From contig NZ_JACYVZ010000001.1 of the NCBI RefSeq assembly GCF_014857925.1, positions 235,288 to 299,287 of the forward strand: a stretch of DNA of 64,000 bases, given 5' to 3'. The DNA is from Cysteiniphilum marinum (GTDB lineage Bacteria; Pseudomonadota; Gammaproteobacteria; Francisellales; Francisellaceae). Positions within the stretch are counted from its first letter, which is position 1. Every line of letters begins with the position of its first letter. This document shows positions 47,239 to 56,922 of this stretch, piece after piece. The position numbers and the translations under genes were made by a program. The notes beneath the pieces were generated by a model. That model had not been told where the DNA came from. It searched no databases and was given only the letters and a program-made list of their open reading frames with translations.

Positions 47239-48513
47239 TCATAATAGCTCAAGCAATATCTCTCCCAGCCTATTTATCGTTTTAATATCAGTATTTAGTG
47301 GTGGCAGCCAATAAATAGTATTTCCCAATGGACGCATTAGTGCGCCTTTTTCTATGGCTCTTTGATAAAGCTTATAACCAGCACGTGGCTCTGTGGTTTT
47401 TAAATCAGCAGCAACAACGCCACCAAGGCTGCGAACATTATGCAGTTTTTGAGTGCTTTGAGCGATTTCTAGCATGATATTATGCATCGTTGGCGCCAAT
47501 GTGTTATTAACATAGTTAAGTATACGCTCACGCTCAAAAATAGTGAGTGTTTCTAAAGCGACTCTTGAAGCCAATGTATTACCACTATGGGTATGCGAGT
47601 GCATAAAGGCTTTCTGTGTTGCGTAATCATCATAAAAAAGGGCATAAATATCATCATGCGTTAAGCAAATACTTAAAGGAAGCATGCCTGAAGTAATGCC
47701 TTTAGATAAACAAATAAAGTCAGGTGTAATATCAGCATGTTCACAGGCGAGCATTTTACCGGTGCGCCCAATGCCGGCCATAATCTCATCGGCAATTAAG
47801 TAAACATCATTCTCCTTACACCACTTAGCCAGTCTTGCTAGATAGTCTTTGCTATAAATCAGCATGCCACCAGCACCTTGAATCAATGGCTCGAGAATCA
47901 CGGCATTAAGCTTATCTTTAATTGCTTCTAATTGCATTTGTGATTTTTGCCAAGCACTTTGTGTATCATGCCAAAGTGGGTCGTTAATGCCAGTCACATA
48001 AGGAATATCTTGCAAGAAAGTACAATCAAATAATAAGGATTGATAAGCATGCTTGTACAAACCTAAATCACTCACGCTTAAGGTGGCGCAAGTTTCACCA
48101 TGATATCCATTTTGCAGTGCGGCAAAATGCGTTTTGTTTGTCTGTCCTTTGATAACACGTGCATGAATACTCATTTTCATCGCAATCTCAACAGCACAAG
48201 AGCCGTCACTGGCAAAAAGTGCTTTGTCAGTACGGGTAAGTTGGCAGAGCTTTTGCGTTAATTGCTCAATGGTTGTATTGGTGGTATTTGCCAAAATGGT
48301 ATGCTCAAGTGTGCCTAGTTGCTGTGTTAAAGCTTTTTGCAAATCTGGGTGGCTGTGACCTAATGACTTACACCACCAGCTTGAGATTGCATCAATAATC
48401 GGTTTGTCATTATGATAGATAAAGCTGCCTTTGGCTTTGGTAATATTAAGAGGCGAGAAGGTTTCATAATCTTTCATTTGTGAGCAAGGGTGCCAAAGAT
48501 TGGTCGAATACAT
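47239..48513 (-). CDS. bioA: Adenosylmethionine-8-amino-7-oxononanoate aminotransferase
   Basis: PLP aminotransferase that makes 7,8-diaminopelargonate with SAM as amino donor in biotin synthesis. 424 residues. The substrate-specific SSWWCKSLGHSHP at about 45-57, the PLP-binding DEIMAGIGRTG and the Schiff-base Lys in LSKGITSGMLPLS (about 268) are present. It is transcribed divergently from bioB; its start lies only 3 bp from the BirA-type operator, and a TATAAT on the minus strand (48534-48539) lies in the operator spacer. It is therefore controlled by the same site as bioB. Confidence 0.95.
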   Translation of the reverse strand: MYSTNLWHPCSQMKDYETFSPLNITKAKGSFIYHNDKPIIDAISSWWCKSLGHSHPDLQKALTQQLGTLEHTILANTTNTTIEQLTQKLCQLTRTDKALFASDGSCAVEIAMKMSIHARVIKGQTNKTHFAALQNGYHGETCATLSVSDLGLYKHAYQSLLFDCTFLQDIPYVTGINDPLWHDTQSAWQKSQMQLEAIKDKLNAVILEPLIQGAGGMLIYSKDYLARLAKWCKENDVYLIADEIMAGIGRTGKMLACEHADITPDFICLSKGITSGMLPLSICLTHDDIYALFYDDYATQKAFMHSHTHSGNTLASRVALETLTIFERERILNYVNNTLAPTMHNIMLEIAQSTQKLHNVRSLGGVVAADLKTTEPRAGYKLYQRAIEKGALMRPLGNTIYWLPPLNTDIKTINRLGEILLELL

Positions 48514-48516
48514 TTT

Positions 48517-48548
48517 TTGTAAACCTTAATAAAATTATAAGTTGACTA
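48517..48548. promoter_or_regulatory. BirA-type biotin operator between bioA and bioB
   Basis: The left half TTGTAAACC (48517-48525) is identical to the E. coli bio operator half-site. After 14 bases the right half AGTTGACTA (48540-48548) matches the inverted half GGTTTACAA at six of nine positions. The site covers the bioA -10 and the bioB -35, so binding of biotinyl-AMP-loaded BirA would block both promoters. It is very close to the bioA start codon, also covering its SD. Confidence 0.75.
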
Positions 48549-48570
48549 AAGTGGCAAGTATATCTAGATT
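48542..48570 (+). promoter_or_regulatory. Promoter of bioB operon
   Basis: -35 TTGACT (48542-48547), 17-bp spacer, -10 TAGATT (48565-48570). The -35 overlaps the right half of the biotin operator. bioB begins 53 bp after the -10. Confidence 0.65.
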
Positions 48571-48622
48571 GTTGCCGATGTAAAAGTATCACAATGTGAA
48601 AAACAAAGGATAAAGGATAATA

Positions 48623-49597
48623 ATGCCAATGATTAATTTAAATTATGCACAGAGCTTATATAACAAACCATTTAATGAATTACTATTTACGGCACAAACG
48701 GTACATCGCGAAAATTTTGCTAATGAAATTGAACTGTGTGTACTGCTAAGCATTAAAACAGGCAGTTGCCCTGAGGATTGCAAGTATTGTCCGCAAAGTG
48801 GGCATTATAATGCGGGTGTTCAAAAAGAAAAGTTAATGGATGTAGAGAGTATTGTATCACAAGCCCAAAGAGCTAAAGATCTTGGTGCTAAGCGCTTTTG
48901 TATGGGGGCTGCGTGGCGCAATCCACCGGAGAAAGCGATGCCACAATTACTTGAGATTATCCAATCAGTTAAGTCATTGGGATTGGAAACTTGTATGACT
49001 TTGGGAATGTTATCCAAAGCACAAGCAACAGAATTAGCCAATGCAGGTCTTGATTATTACAATCATAATCTGGATACCTCAGAGGAGTTTTATCAAGAGA
49101 TTATTAGTACGAGAGATTACCAATCGCGTTTAGATACTCTGGAAGAAGTAGCAAATGCAGGCATGAAAGTCTGTTGCGGTGGCATTCTTGGGATGGGGGA
49201 GACAATTGATGATCGTTTACAAATGTTAGTGACACTGGCGAATTTAAAAACACCACCGGCAAGCGTGCCAATTAATCAATTGATTCCAGTGCCAGGTACA
49301 CCACTTGGCAATAAACTAAAAAAAGCAGAGGTTGATAGCTTTGACTTTGTGCGCACGATTGCTGTGGCAAGAATCTTAATGCCAAGCTCAAAAATCAGAC
49401 TGTCAGCAGGGCGCTCGCAAATGAGTGATGAAATGCAAGCTTTAGCATTTTTAGCAGGGGCAAATTCTATTTTTTATGGTGATAAATTATTAACTGCAGC
49501 AAATCCTTCAGAGAATCATGATCTGAAGCTTCTCAATACACTTGGCTTTAAAGTAACAAAAAACAATGAGGAGCATCATGAGCTTGTTAGCGAATGA
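48623..49597 (+). CDS. bioB: Biotin synthase
   Basis: Radical-SAM enzyme that inserts sulfur into dethiobiotin, closing the thiophene ring. 324 residues. The radical-SAM CxxxCxxC is CPEDCKYC (about residues 50-57), preceded by [18 protein letters not shown] and the Arg in RLSAGRSQM, which contacts the 2Fe-2S cluster, are also present. A strong AAAGGATAAAGGAT lies upstream of the ATG. It is the first gene of bioB-bioF-esterase-bioC, with bioF overlapping its end. Confidence 0.97.
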   Translation: MPMINLNYAQSLYNKPFNELLFTAQTVHRENFANEIELCVLLSIKTGSCPEDCKYCPQSGHYNAGVQKEKLMDVESIVSQAQRAKDLGAKRFCMGAAWRNPPEKAMPQLLEIIQSVKSLGLETCMTLGMLSKAQATELANAGLDYYNHNLDTSEEFYQEIISTRDYQSRLDTLEEVANAGMKVCCGGILGMGETIDDRLQMLVTLANLKTPPASVPINQLIPVPGTPLGNKLKKAEVDSFDFVRTIAVARILMPSSKIRLSAGRSQMSDEMQALAFLAGANSIFYGDKLLTAANPSENHDLKLLNTLGFKVTKNNEEHHELVSE

Positions 49598-50720
49598 TGA
49601 GCGCTTAACGGTAATTAAACATAGCGGGCGTTATCGGCAACGCGTATTTACCCAAATACAAGATAAGTTTATCCATATTGATGAACTAGGGTTAATCAAT
49701 TTTAGTGGTAATGATTATTTGGGATTATCACAGCATGTGGAGGTTAAAAAACAGGCGCAGCAAGCCATTGAGTATTATGGTGTGGGTAGCACATCATCAG
49801 CCATTGTTTCAGGAAGTCACTATCTTATTGAGGCGTTAGAACATGATATAGCGGCATTTGTAGGCTATCCACGTGCTTTGCTATTTAACTCTGGCTATCA
49901 TGCCAATTTAGCGGTGATGAGCCTAATAGGAAAAAATGCTCAGACAGTGGTTGCGGATAAATTAGTTCATGCCTCTATTTTAGATGGCATTGCCTTATCA
50001 GGCGCCAAGCTTAAGCGTTATCCGCATCAAAATATTGATAGTTTACATGCGATCCTTCAAAAGCATCCAGAAGCTAACTATGTCATTACCGAAGGTGTTT
50101 TTAGTATGGATGGTGATATTTCGCCTTTAGCAAAGCTTGCCAATGTTGATCCTATTCAACTTATTGTTGATGATGCGCATGGCTTTGGTGTGTTAGGTCA
50201 ATTAGGCAAGGGTGCGGTAAATCATGCGGGGTTAAATTTTGAGAATGTACCTGTCATGATTATTCCATGCGGCAAAGCGTTAGGTGCTATGGGTGCATTG
50301 GTTTGTGCAAGTGATCAGTTTATTGAGCTATTGATACAAACAGCGCGTAGTTATATCTATAGCACAGCACTTGCCATTCCGGTTGTTGCGGCTTTAAATG
50401 CGAGTTTAAAGCTAGTTATGGAGGGGAATTATTTGCGTGACAAGTTGTTTGAAAATATTGCCTTTTTTAACCACTATGCACAGAGACTAGGCCTTCATGT
50501 TGTGTCAGATGATTTGACGCCAATTCGCAGCGTTATCATTGGTGATAACCAACAAACGCAAAACATACAAAATATGCTTAAAGATAAAGGTTTTTATGTT
50601 TCATGTATTCGTCCACCGACAGTACCTGAGCATAGTGCACGACTACGCATATCACTTACCGCGTTGCATGATATAGGTGATATTAAAGCATTATTAGATC
50701 AATTGGTACGTGTGTTATGA
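49578..50720 (+). CDS. bioF: 8-amino-7-oxononanoate synthase
   Basis: PLP enzyme that condenses pimeloyl-ACP with alanine. 380 residues. [12 protein letters not shown] near the N-terminus, [26 protein letters not shown] and the PLP Lys in [10 protein letters not shown] (about 235) are family signatures. The ATG at 49578 has GAGGAG 4 bp upstream and overlaps the end of bioB by 20 bp, so an upstream ATG at 49566 is less likely. Its TGA overlaps the ATG of the esterase gene (ATGA). Confidence 0.96.
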   Translation: MSLLANDERLTVIKHSGRYRQRVFTQIQDKFIHIDELGLINFSGNDYLGLSQHVEVKKQAQQAIEYYGVGSTSSAIVSGSHYLIEALEHDIAAFVGYPRALLFNSGYHANLAVMSLIGKNAQTVVADKLVHASILDGIALSGAKLKRYPHQNIDSLHAILQKHPEANYVITEGVFSMDGDISPLAKLANVDPIQLIVDDAHGFGVLGQLGKGAVNHAGLNFENVPVMIIPCGKALGAMGALVCASDQFIELLIQTARSYIYSTALAIPVVAALNASLKLVMEGNYLRDKLFENIAFFNHYAQRLGLHVVSDDLTPIRSVIIGDNQQTQNIQNMLKDKGFYVSCIRPPTVPEHSARLRISLTALHDIGDIKALLDQLVRVL

Positions 50721-51394
50721 GTACTCAAAATCATGTGTTTTTATCAGGTTGGGGCTTTAAAGCGAGTCTTTGGCAAGTATTTCACCCTGAAATATCCGCT
50801 CATCAATGCATCGATATGCCTTTTTTTGAGAGCATGGGTGAAAAAAATGAAGAACAAGTATTGCAGTATTTATCAAGGAAATTAGCCAAAGCCCAAGTCA
50901 TTCATGCATGGTCACATAGTGGCTTGTGGGTTTTGAGACTTATTCAACAAAATAAATTAGATATCAAAAATAAAAGCATTTATTGTTATGGTTTGCCGTT
51001 GTTATGGCAATTTTCTAGTGATGAGAAAAAACAAGCCTTTATAAGACAATATGAATTAAACCCCCAAAAACTGTCACAGAAATTTTTAAAGCTTGTTGCT
51101 TTTCCAGAGGTTGATAGGCTTAAAGATCTAGAGTCATATTGCCTATTGGCAAAAGACGCAGAGTATCATAGCCAATTAAACTATTTAAAGTGGATGTTTT
51201 CTTTTACTGAAAGAATGCCAATAACAGATGTCATTGCTTTGTGTAAAGAAACTGGAATTACTATATTTCTGGCAGAAAATGATGCGATTGTTGATAGTAC
51301 ATCTTTGGCAAAGTTATTTAATAGTAAGCTCACAAAGAACCAAAGCCACTTAGGCTTATTACATCTTGCTGGGAGTGAGGTAAGCGCATGCTAA
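50717..51394 (+). CDS. Putative pimeloyl-[ACP] methyl ester esterase of the biotin operon
   Basis: 225 residues, alpha/beta-hydrolase like. SGWGFKASLW at the N-terminus is the oxyanion-region strand; the nucleophile elbow reads HAWSHSGLW, with the Ser in WSH; a late Asp in ENDAIVD and His in QSHLGLLH complete a plausible triad. It sits where BioH, BioG, BioK or BioJ activity is needed, to free pimeloyl-ACP after BioC-primed elongation. The elbow differs from the usual GWSLGG of BioH, and the protein is shorter, so the class is uncertain. It overlaps bioF by 4 bp and bioC by 7 bp. Confidence 0.7.
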   Translation: MSTQNHVFLSGWGFKASLWQVFHPEISAHQCIDMPFFESMGEKNEEQVLQYLSRKLAKAQVIHAWSHSGLWVLRLIQQNKLDIKNKSIYCYGLPLLWQFSSDEKKQAFIRQYELNPQKLSQKFLKLVAFPEVDRLKDLESYCLLAKDAEYHSQLNYLKWMFSFTERMPITDVIALCKETGITIFLAENDAIVDSTSLAKLFNSKLTKNQSHLGLLHLAGSEVSAC

Positions 51395-52179
51395 AATCAC
51401 CTCGTATAAGCTTTAGTGCCGCTAAAGACAGTTATCATCAACACGATCAAGTGCAACGCAAGGTAGATGAAAACTTGAAAAATATGGTATTTCAGTATCT
51501 TGAGCAAACTCGAAATACACAGCACATATTAGAGCTAGGCTGTGGTGATGGTGTTAGCAGTATTGATATAGTAAAAAAGATTATGCCATTGACTTATGAT
51601 GCAGTTGATATTGCAGATGTGTTAATTGATAAAGCAAAGGAGATAGCAGTTGATAGCTCGTCGATATCAAGGTGCAACTTTAACTTTATACAAGGTGATT
51701 TTAATCAATCATTTTTCTGGCAAACATTACCGCAAAAAAAATATGATGTTATCTATAGTAATATGGCGCTACAGTGGTCTTATTGCTTACAAAGATTATT
51801 CAAATACATTGATCAAGTGTTGACTGTAAATGGTATGTTTGCGTTTTCTATTCCGTTGGATGGCACCTTTGAGGAGCTTAAAAAAATTGTTCGTATTAAT
51901 AAGTTTACAATGCATCATGAAATGCAATCGTTGTTTAAATCATTTAATTGGCAGTGTCTAAGTATCGATAAGCAAAGCATTCAACTAGAGTTTGTTAATA
52001 GAATGGCACAGTTAAAACATCTAAAGAGTACCGGTGTGAATAGTTATTTAGGAGATGAAAAGAGTGAGAAGGGTGAAAAGCCAGAGGTGAAATCACTTTG
52101 GCGATATTTGCGTGATGATAATGAACAAATGACAACGTTAAGTTATGAGGTTGGGTTATATGTTATTACAAAGGGGTAA
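51388..52179 (+). CDS. bioC: Malonyl-ACP O-methyltransferase
   Basis: SAM-dependent methyltransferase that caps malonyl-ACP as a methyl ester to prime pimelate synthesis by the fatty-acid machinery. 263 residues. Motif I is LELGCGDGVSSIDI (about 49-62); the acidic loop VDIADVLIDKAKE and YDVIYSNMALQW (motif II region, BioC-typical SNMALQW) follow. GAGGT precedes the ATG. The stop TAA (52177-52179) lies in the first unit of a palindromic repeat array, as at rph. Confidence 0.9.
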   Translation: MLKSPRISFSAAKDSYHQHDQVQRKVDENLKNMVFQYLEQTRNTQHILELGCGDGVSSIDIVKKIMPLTYDAVDIADVLIDKAKEIAVDSSSISRCNFNFIQGDFNQSFFWQTLPQKKYDVIYSNMALQWSYCLQRLFKYIDQVLTVNGMFAFSIPLDGTFEELKKIVRINKFTMHHEMQSLFKSFNWQCLSIDKQSIQLEFVNRMAQLKHLKSTGVNSYLGDEKSEKGEKPEVKSLWRYLRDDNEQMTTLSYEVGLYVITKG

Positions 52180-52316
52180 TTATTGAATTACCTCTACGAT
52201 GGTGTATGCATCGGGCAATTCATGAATTGCCTTTACGGTGGTGTGTGGTATATGCCGGGCCATTCGTGAAGTGCCCCTACAAGGATCTTTGTAGGGGCGT
52301 ATTGCATACGCCCTAT
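52172..52316. repeat. Family 1-type palindromic repeat array between bioC and bioD
   Basis: Unit A is 52172-52211 (GGTAATTATTGAATTACC palindrome), unit B 52212-52255 with the perfect 18-bp palindrome GGCAATTCATGAATTGCC at 52214-52231, and unit C from 52256 a decayed copy. A GCCCCTACAA/TTGTAGGGGC inverted repeat then leads into GTAGGGGCGTATTGCATACG plus CCC (52291-52313), identical to the rph array core. The array contains the bioC stop codon and separates bioD from the rest of the operon. Confidence 0.85.
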
Positions 52317-52353
52317 GCGATACCTTTTATAAAATAATTAATAAGGAAAACAA

Positions 52354-53007
52354 ATGAATATCTCTTCATTAACAAAACATAAGAAAGTCGCCATTATCGG
52401 TACAGATACCGAAGTTGGCAAAACTTATGTCTGTGTTTATTTAATGAATCAATTAAAAAAGCAGGGCTTAACAGTCGCTGGATTAAAACCAATGGCATCA
52501 GGCGCCTTTAACAAAGATGGTCACTTAGTTAATGAGGATGCATTGGCTTTGCAAGAGACTTCTTCTGCACCACTTTCTTATGAAGTAATAAACCCTAACG
52601 TTTATGAACCTGCCATTGCGCCACACATTGCTGCAAAGCAAGCAAATAAATCATTAACTGTTGAAAAACTTGTTGCGCAAACCAAGCATTCTTTAGCGCA
52701 AATTAGCAGTGATATCACTTTTATTGAAGGCGCTGGGGGCTTATTAACGCCATTAAATTTCAATGAAACATGGGCGGATTATTTAAAGGCGTTCGATATT
52801 CCAGTGCTTTTAGTTGTTGGTATGAAGCTTGGCTGTATTAACCATGCTTTGTTAACTGAACACTATCTTAAACAACAACAAATATCCTGTATTGGCTGGG
52901 TTGCTAATTGCATCAATCCTGATATGCCTGTTTTGCAAGAAAATATTGCGACATTGACGCAAATGTTAACAGTGCCAAAAATAGCAGAGATTCAGTTTAA
53001 TCTGTAA
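52354..53007 (+). CDS. bioD: Dethiobiotin synthetase
   Basis: ATP-dependent carboxylation of diaminopelargonate to dethiobiotin. 217 residues with the P-loop IIGTDTEVGKTYV (about residues 14-26), KPMASGA (carbamate-site Lys), the PAIAPHIAAKQ segment and IEGAGGLLTPL (about 128-138). AAGGA precedes the ATG. It is separated from bioC by a 174-bp repeat-rich gap, so it may need either read-through or its own promoter. Confidence 0.95.
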   Translation: MNISSLTKHKKVAIIGTDTEVGKTYVCVYLMNQLKKQGLTVAGLKPMASGAFNKDGHLVNEDALALQETSSAPLSYEVINPNVYEPAIAPHIAAKQANKSLTVEKLVAQTKHSLAQISSDITFIEGAGGLLTPLNFNETWADYLKAFDIPVLLVVGMKLGCINHALLTEHYLKQQQISCIGWVANCINPDMPVLQENIATLTQMLTVPKIAEIQFNL

Positions 53008-53259
53008 ATGGTTAACATCCAATGTTGTGAGTAATTTAATTTCGTTATGATATCTAGCCTATTTTCAATTTTGTTGGCTTATTTCCTTCCTTTTGTCGAG
53101 TTTGTCATTTTTATGTAATTTTTATAATGTTTATTTGATATTTTTGTCGCACATGCTCATTTTTTTCGGTAAATTACTGTGAGGATTGATTGATAGGATG
53201 TTAACGAATGTTATCAAGTACACTTAAATTTGAGTGTGTTACATTAAAAAGGGGAAGGT

Positions 53260-54723
53260 ATGAAATCAACTAAATTAAAACGTGACTTAAAAACGCGTCA
53301 TTTAACAATGATTGCGTTAGGTGGCACTATTGGTACAGGGTTATTTCTTGCAAGTGGTTCAGCCATTTCACAGGCAGGACCCGGTGGCGCGTTAATAGGT
53401 TATGCATTAGTTGCGATTGTGGTGTATATGCTAATGACTAGCCTAGGTGAAATGTCAACATATGCGCCATGCACAGGGTCTTTTAATAAGTATTCAGAAA
53501 AGTTTGTTGATCCAGCACTTGGCTTTGCCATGGGCTGGAATTATTGGTTTAACTGGGCCATGACCATCTCTGCTGATTTATTAGGTGCTGGACTGTTAAT
53601 GCAGTTTTGGTTTCCAGATACCCCAGTGGTGATGTGGAGTGCGATTTTCTTTGTCATTATTCTTGCGGTGAATCTATTTTCAGTATCAATGTATGGCGAG
53701 TCAGAATATTGGTTATCCTTTATAAAGGTATCATTTGTTATCATTTTTATTTTGGTTGGCGCATTGGCTATTTTTGGCATTAGTGAGAATGGTTATGCTG
53801 TTGGCTTTAGTAATTGGCATGTTGCAGATGCACCATTTAATGGTGGAATATTTACGATACTAGGCGTGTTTTTGATTGCCGGTTATTCATTCCAAGGGAC
53901 AGAAATTGTCGGTGTTGCCGCAGGTGAGGCAAAAGACCCAAGAAAAGCGATACCTAAAGCTATTCGTAGTACATTTTGGCGTTTGACCTTATTTTATGTA
54001 TGTGCATTAGGTATTATTGGCTTTTTGGTACCATATACTGCAAGTTGGTTAGCAAACCCTGAATCGAATGTGGCGATGAGTCCTTTTACCATGGTGTTTC
54101 AAAGCACAGGATTCACCTATGCGGCAACACTTGTTAATATTGTATTGGTAACGGCTGTATTGTCAGCTGCTAATTCATGTATTTATACTTCATCGCGTAC
54201 GTTATGGTATTTATCTAAATCAAAACAGGCGCCCAAAGTCTTATCTAAAACGAATCGTCGTGGTGTGCCCGTGATTGGGGTATTAGTGACATCGATCTTG
54301 GGAGCGACGTTTTTCTTAGCCTCTTTTATCGGTAATGGCGCAATTTTCAACTGGTTAGTGAATTTAATCAGCTTGTCTGGATATATCGGTTGGTTGAGTA
54401 TTTCTATTAGTCATTTACGTTTTCGTCGTGCGTATATCAAGCAAGGTAGGTCTCTTGATGACTTAGTTTATAAATCAAAGTTTTATCCATATGGACCAAT
54501 TATATCGATCATTGCTTTGGTGATTATGATGTTTGGTGCGCAAGTTGAGCAAATGCTATCGGGTAGCGCGACATGGGGTGCTTTCTTTGCAACATATAGT
54601 GGTGTGATTTTGTTTGTTCTTTTATATCTGGGCTATAAATGGCGTAAGCGTACCAAGTTTGCACGCTCAGCAACCTCAGATATTGATTTTTTCCATAAAG
54701 AAGCACATCAAAGTGCGTTTTAA
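53260..54723 (+). CDS. Amino-acid permease, APC superfamily (LysP/AroP-like AAT family)
   Basis: 487 residues with about 12 membrane helices. The first helix has the APC signature IALGGTIGTGLFLASG (unwound helix with the Gly-rich substrate site), followed by GPGGALIGYALVA and GEMSTYAP, and the AAT-family EIVGVAAGEAKDPRKAIP in the middle. These carriers take up single amino acids with protons; LysP (lysine) is the nearest pattern by eye but the substrate is not fixed. AAGGGGAAGG precedes the ATG. A 252-bp AT-rich upstream region holds the promoter. Confidence 0.88.
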   Translation: MKSTKLKRDLKTRHLTMIALGGTIGTGLFLASGSAISQAGPGGALIGYALVAIVVYMLMTSLGEMSTYAPCTGSFNKYSEKFVDPALGFAMGWNYWFNWAMTISADLLGAGLLMQFWFPDTPVVMWSAIFFVIILAVNLFSVSMYGESEYWLSFIKVSFVIIFILVGALAIFGISENGYAVGFSNWHVADAPFNGGIFTILGVFLIAGYSFQGTEIVGVAAGEAKDPRKAIPKAIRSTFWRLTLFYVCALGIIGFLVPYTASWLANPESNVAMSPFTMVFQSTGFTYAATLVNIVLVTAVLSAANSCIYTSSRTLWYLSKSKQAPKVLSKTNRRGVPVIGVLVTSILGATFFLASFIGNGAIFNWLVNLISLSGYIGWLSISISHLRFRRAYIKQGRSLDDLVYKSKFYPYGPIISIIALVIMMFGAQVEQMLSGSATWGAFFATYSGVILFVLLYLGYKWRKRTKFARSATSDIDFFHKEAHQSAF

Positions 54724-54798
54724 TAAGAGACTGGTACGAATGATAGTCTTGGTGAGCTTTTTGGATATGGAGAGTATCAAAATATCACCTGTTGAATA

Positions 54799-56010
54799 TT
54801 AAGCTTTTTGTTTGATGAATAAGATAACTGCAACAGTCGCGATAAAATAGGAAAGCAAAACAACCATCATGCCATTATGATAGCTAGAACCATCATATAA
54901 ATAGTTTGTTGTTGGCTGTGATTGACTTGCACGGATGACATAGCCAACAAATGGCTGAAAAATAAAGCCTGAAATAACAACGGCCATATTATTAAAGCCG
55001 ATGGCAGTGGCGCGATGCTCAAGTTTATTATTGTGTGAAACCAAAGAAAAGCTTAATGCTTGTCCCGCGCATGCAGCGCCTGCAGCAAAAAATAATATGA
55101 CAAGGAGTGTGACGCTATTAATTGGCACTAGTGTAATCAACCCAAAAGCGACAGTGCCAATTACCGCGCAAAGTATAAGCACGCGTTTGATACGTCCCAT
55201 TTTATCGGCAAGAAAACCGAACAAAGGGCTGCCAACAGCAATACCAATCCACATGAAAGTGACAATGGTTGCAGCAACTGAAAAAGGAACGTTAAAGTAT
55301 TGTTCAACAAAAGGAATACCATAAAGTGAGGCAACAACTGCCATTGGCATCCACAGTAAACAAGCATAGATTGCAATCATCCACGTTTGCGATTGACGAG
55401 CAACAGACTTAAAAGCAAGCCATGAGCTTGTCACGGGTTTCGTTGTTAGGTGTTTATTAGGAAGTTTTAGATAGAAAAACATGATAATCAAAAGAATCAA
55501 GCCAAAGCTGCTAATAATCATCATCGTTGCACGCCAACCAAAGTGATCAATCAGTGGGATCAGTGGTAGCGCGCCACACATGGCACCTAGTGCTGCAAGC
55601 ATCTGAGTAATACCTGCTATTAAAGTGAAATAGCGCTTACTAAAAACATGACTGGCAACGACAAGCACGCCAATAAAGGCGAAAGCTGAGCCAAAGCCCA
55701 TGAAAATACGTGCGCAAGCCGCAAGATAAAAGTTTGGTGCAAGTCCAAACAGAAACCCACCAATGACGCAAATCAAAAGGGGTAACATAATCACATTGCG
55801 TGCAGAGAATCGATCATAAATAAGACCTGCTGGAATCTGCATTAAAGTATAGGTGATAAAATAAGCCCCAGAGGTCACGCCAAGCCAGAATATATCGATA
55901 TGCAGACTGCTCATAAGGTTTTCGGTCATAATGCCAGGTGAGACTTGAAGTGCCATTTCAAAAAAGAGAAACAGTGCCGCTAAAATAAATAAAAGTACTG
56001 ATTTAAACAT
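54799..56010 (-). CDS. MFS transporter of the Pht-like group
   Basis: 403 residues, 12 membrane helices. Early signatures (VSPGIMTENLMSSLHID, YTLMQIPAGLIYDRFSARN) and ARIFMGFGSAFAFIGVLVV resemble the phagosomal transporter (Pht) group of Legionella, Coxiella and Francisella, which import amino acids or nucleosides. MFS motif copy GFLADKMGRIKRV is at the middle loop. It is convergent with the amino-acid permease, which fits amino-acid uptake. The exact substrate and the Pht placement are inference. Confidence 0.8.
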   Translation of the reverse strand: MFKSVLLFILAALFLFFEMALQVSPGIMTENLMSSLHIDIFWLGVTSGAYFITYTLMQIPAGLIYDRFSARNVIMLPLLICVIGGFLFGLAPNFYLAACARIFMGFGSAFAFIGVLVVASHVFSKRYFTLIAGITQMLAALGAMCGALPLIPLIDHFGWRATMMIISSFGLILLIIMFFYLKLPNKHLTTKPVTSSWLAFKSVARQSQTWMIAIYACLLWMPMAVVASLYGIPFVEQYFNVPFSVAATIVTFMWIGIAVGSPLFGFLADKMGRIKRVLILCAVIGTVAFGLITLVPINSVTLLVILFFAAGAACAGQALSFSLVSHNNKLEHRATAIGFNNMAVVISGFIFQPFVGYVIRASQSQPTTNYLYDGSSYHNGMMVVLLSYFIATVAVILFIKQKA

Positions 56011-56436
56011 AAGGTTATCCTGTTCATTGTTTATGTTTCTACGCTTAAAATATCAAAGATTAAAAAAATTAAAAAGATTAAGATGCCTAATTAAAGATAA
56101 ACTGGACATAAATAACAATGGATTAATAGGGGTGCAGTAAATCCTAATTAGGCTTAATACATCGACAACAACAGCAAATAGGCATGAAAATAGCAGCACA
56201 GCCATTTAAGCTAGATAACTGTGTGTTTAGATATTTATTGTGCTGCATTTAAGTTTTTCTTGCCCGAAAGATCAGTGACTAGAAAGATAGACTACCTTGA
56301 AAAAAACAAAATGCAAAATGTTTTTTGTATCGATGATTATCGTCGTAATTAAAGGAAAACAAACTTTTAATCCGTTGACACAAACGCTAAAACCCATTAC
56401 CCTTTGCGCATATGATACCAAGCCAGTACTATTTTG
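56011..56436. other. Intergenic region between the Pht-like carrier and the suf regulator
   Basis: These 426 AT-rich bases hold the divergent promoters of the two genes. A perfect 8-bp inverted repeat GCAGCACA/TGTGCTGC (56193-56200 and 56239-56246) and a CCTAATTAGG palindrome near 56143-56152 are visible. A -10-like TATGAT is at 56411-56416, just before the regulator start. No gene was recognised. Confidence 0.45.
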
Positions 56437-56859
56437 ATGTTGAAAGTCAGTAAACTTGCTGATTATGCAGTGATGATTGTGCTCAAATTTGCGCAAAATC
56501 CGCAAGGATTATACAGTGCCACTGATCTTATTAGCCTTACGAGGCTTAATCTACCAACGGTGCGCAAAGTACTCAAACTCTTGAGTCTAAAAGGGATATT
56601 ACTTGCCAAACGTGGTGCTGAAGGTGGCTATGCCTTGGCTTGTGATGTGAGTGAAATTTCAGTACTTGATATTGTTGAGGCAATTGATGGGCAGCTTGCG
56701 TTTACCGAGTGTTGCAGTGCAGGATTTGTATCATGCTCTGTCAATGATTGTCATATGGGTGGGTATTGGCATGTGATTAATAAGAAAGTCCGCGAAACAC
56801 TAAGTAGTTTTAAATTACTAGAGTTGATGAAGACATCATCTTATGAAGTAGGTGAATAA
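56437..56859 (+). CDS. Rrf2-family regulator of the suf Fe-S cluster operon
   Basis: 140 residues: winged HTH at the N-terminus (LADYAVMIVLKFAQ and LTRLNLPTVRKVLKLLSLKGIL, with the GGYALA wing) and a C-terminal half with four Cys (CC, C and C in TECCSAGFVSCSVNDC), suited to hold a 2Fe-2S or 4Fe-4S cluster as in IscR/SufR-type sensors. It lies 63 bp upstream of sufB on the same strand and likely controls the operon by cluster status. The frame opens with a TTG at 56434; ATG 56437 is preferred. No strong SD. Confidence 0.9.
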   Translation: MLKVSKLADYAVMIVLKFAQNPQGLYSATDLISLTRLNLPTVRKVLKLLSLKGILLAKRGAEGGYALACDVSEISVLDIVEAIDGQLAFTECCSAGFVSCSVNDCHMGGYWHVINKKVRETLSSFKLLELMKTSSYEVGE

Positions 56860-56922
56860 AATAAATAAATTTAAGTAATATGAACCAAACTAAGAAAGAA
56901 AACAGTAAAGAGATCATGCGAC

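Noticed and set aside
56011..56436. A small RNA or tRNA gene in the gap before the suf regulator
   Set aside because: No cloverleaf, T-loop sequence or terminator hairpin with a T-run could be found.
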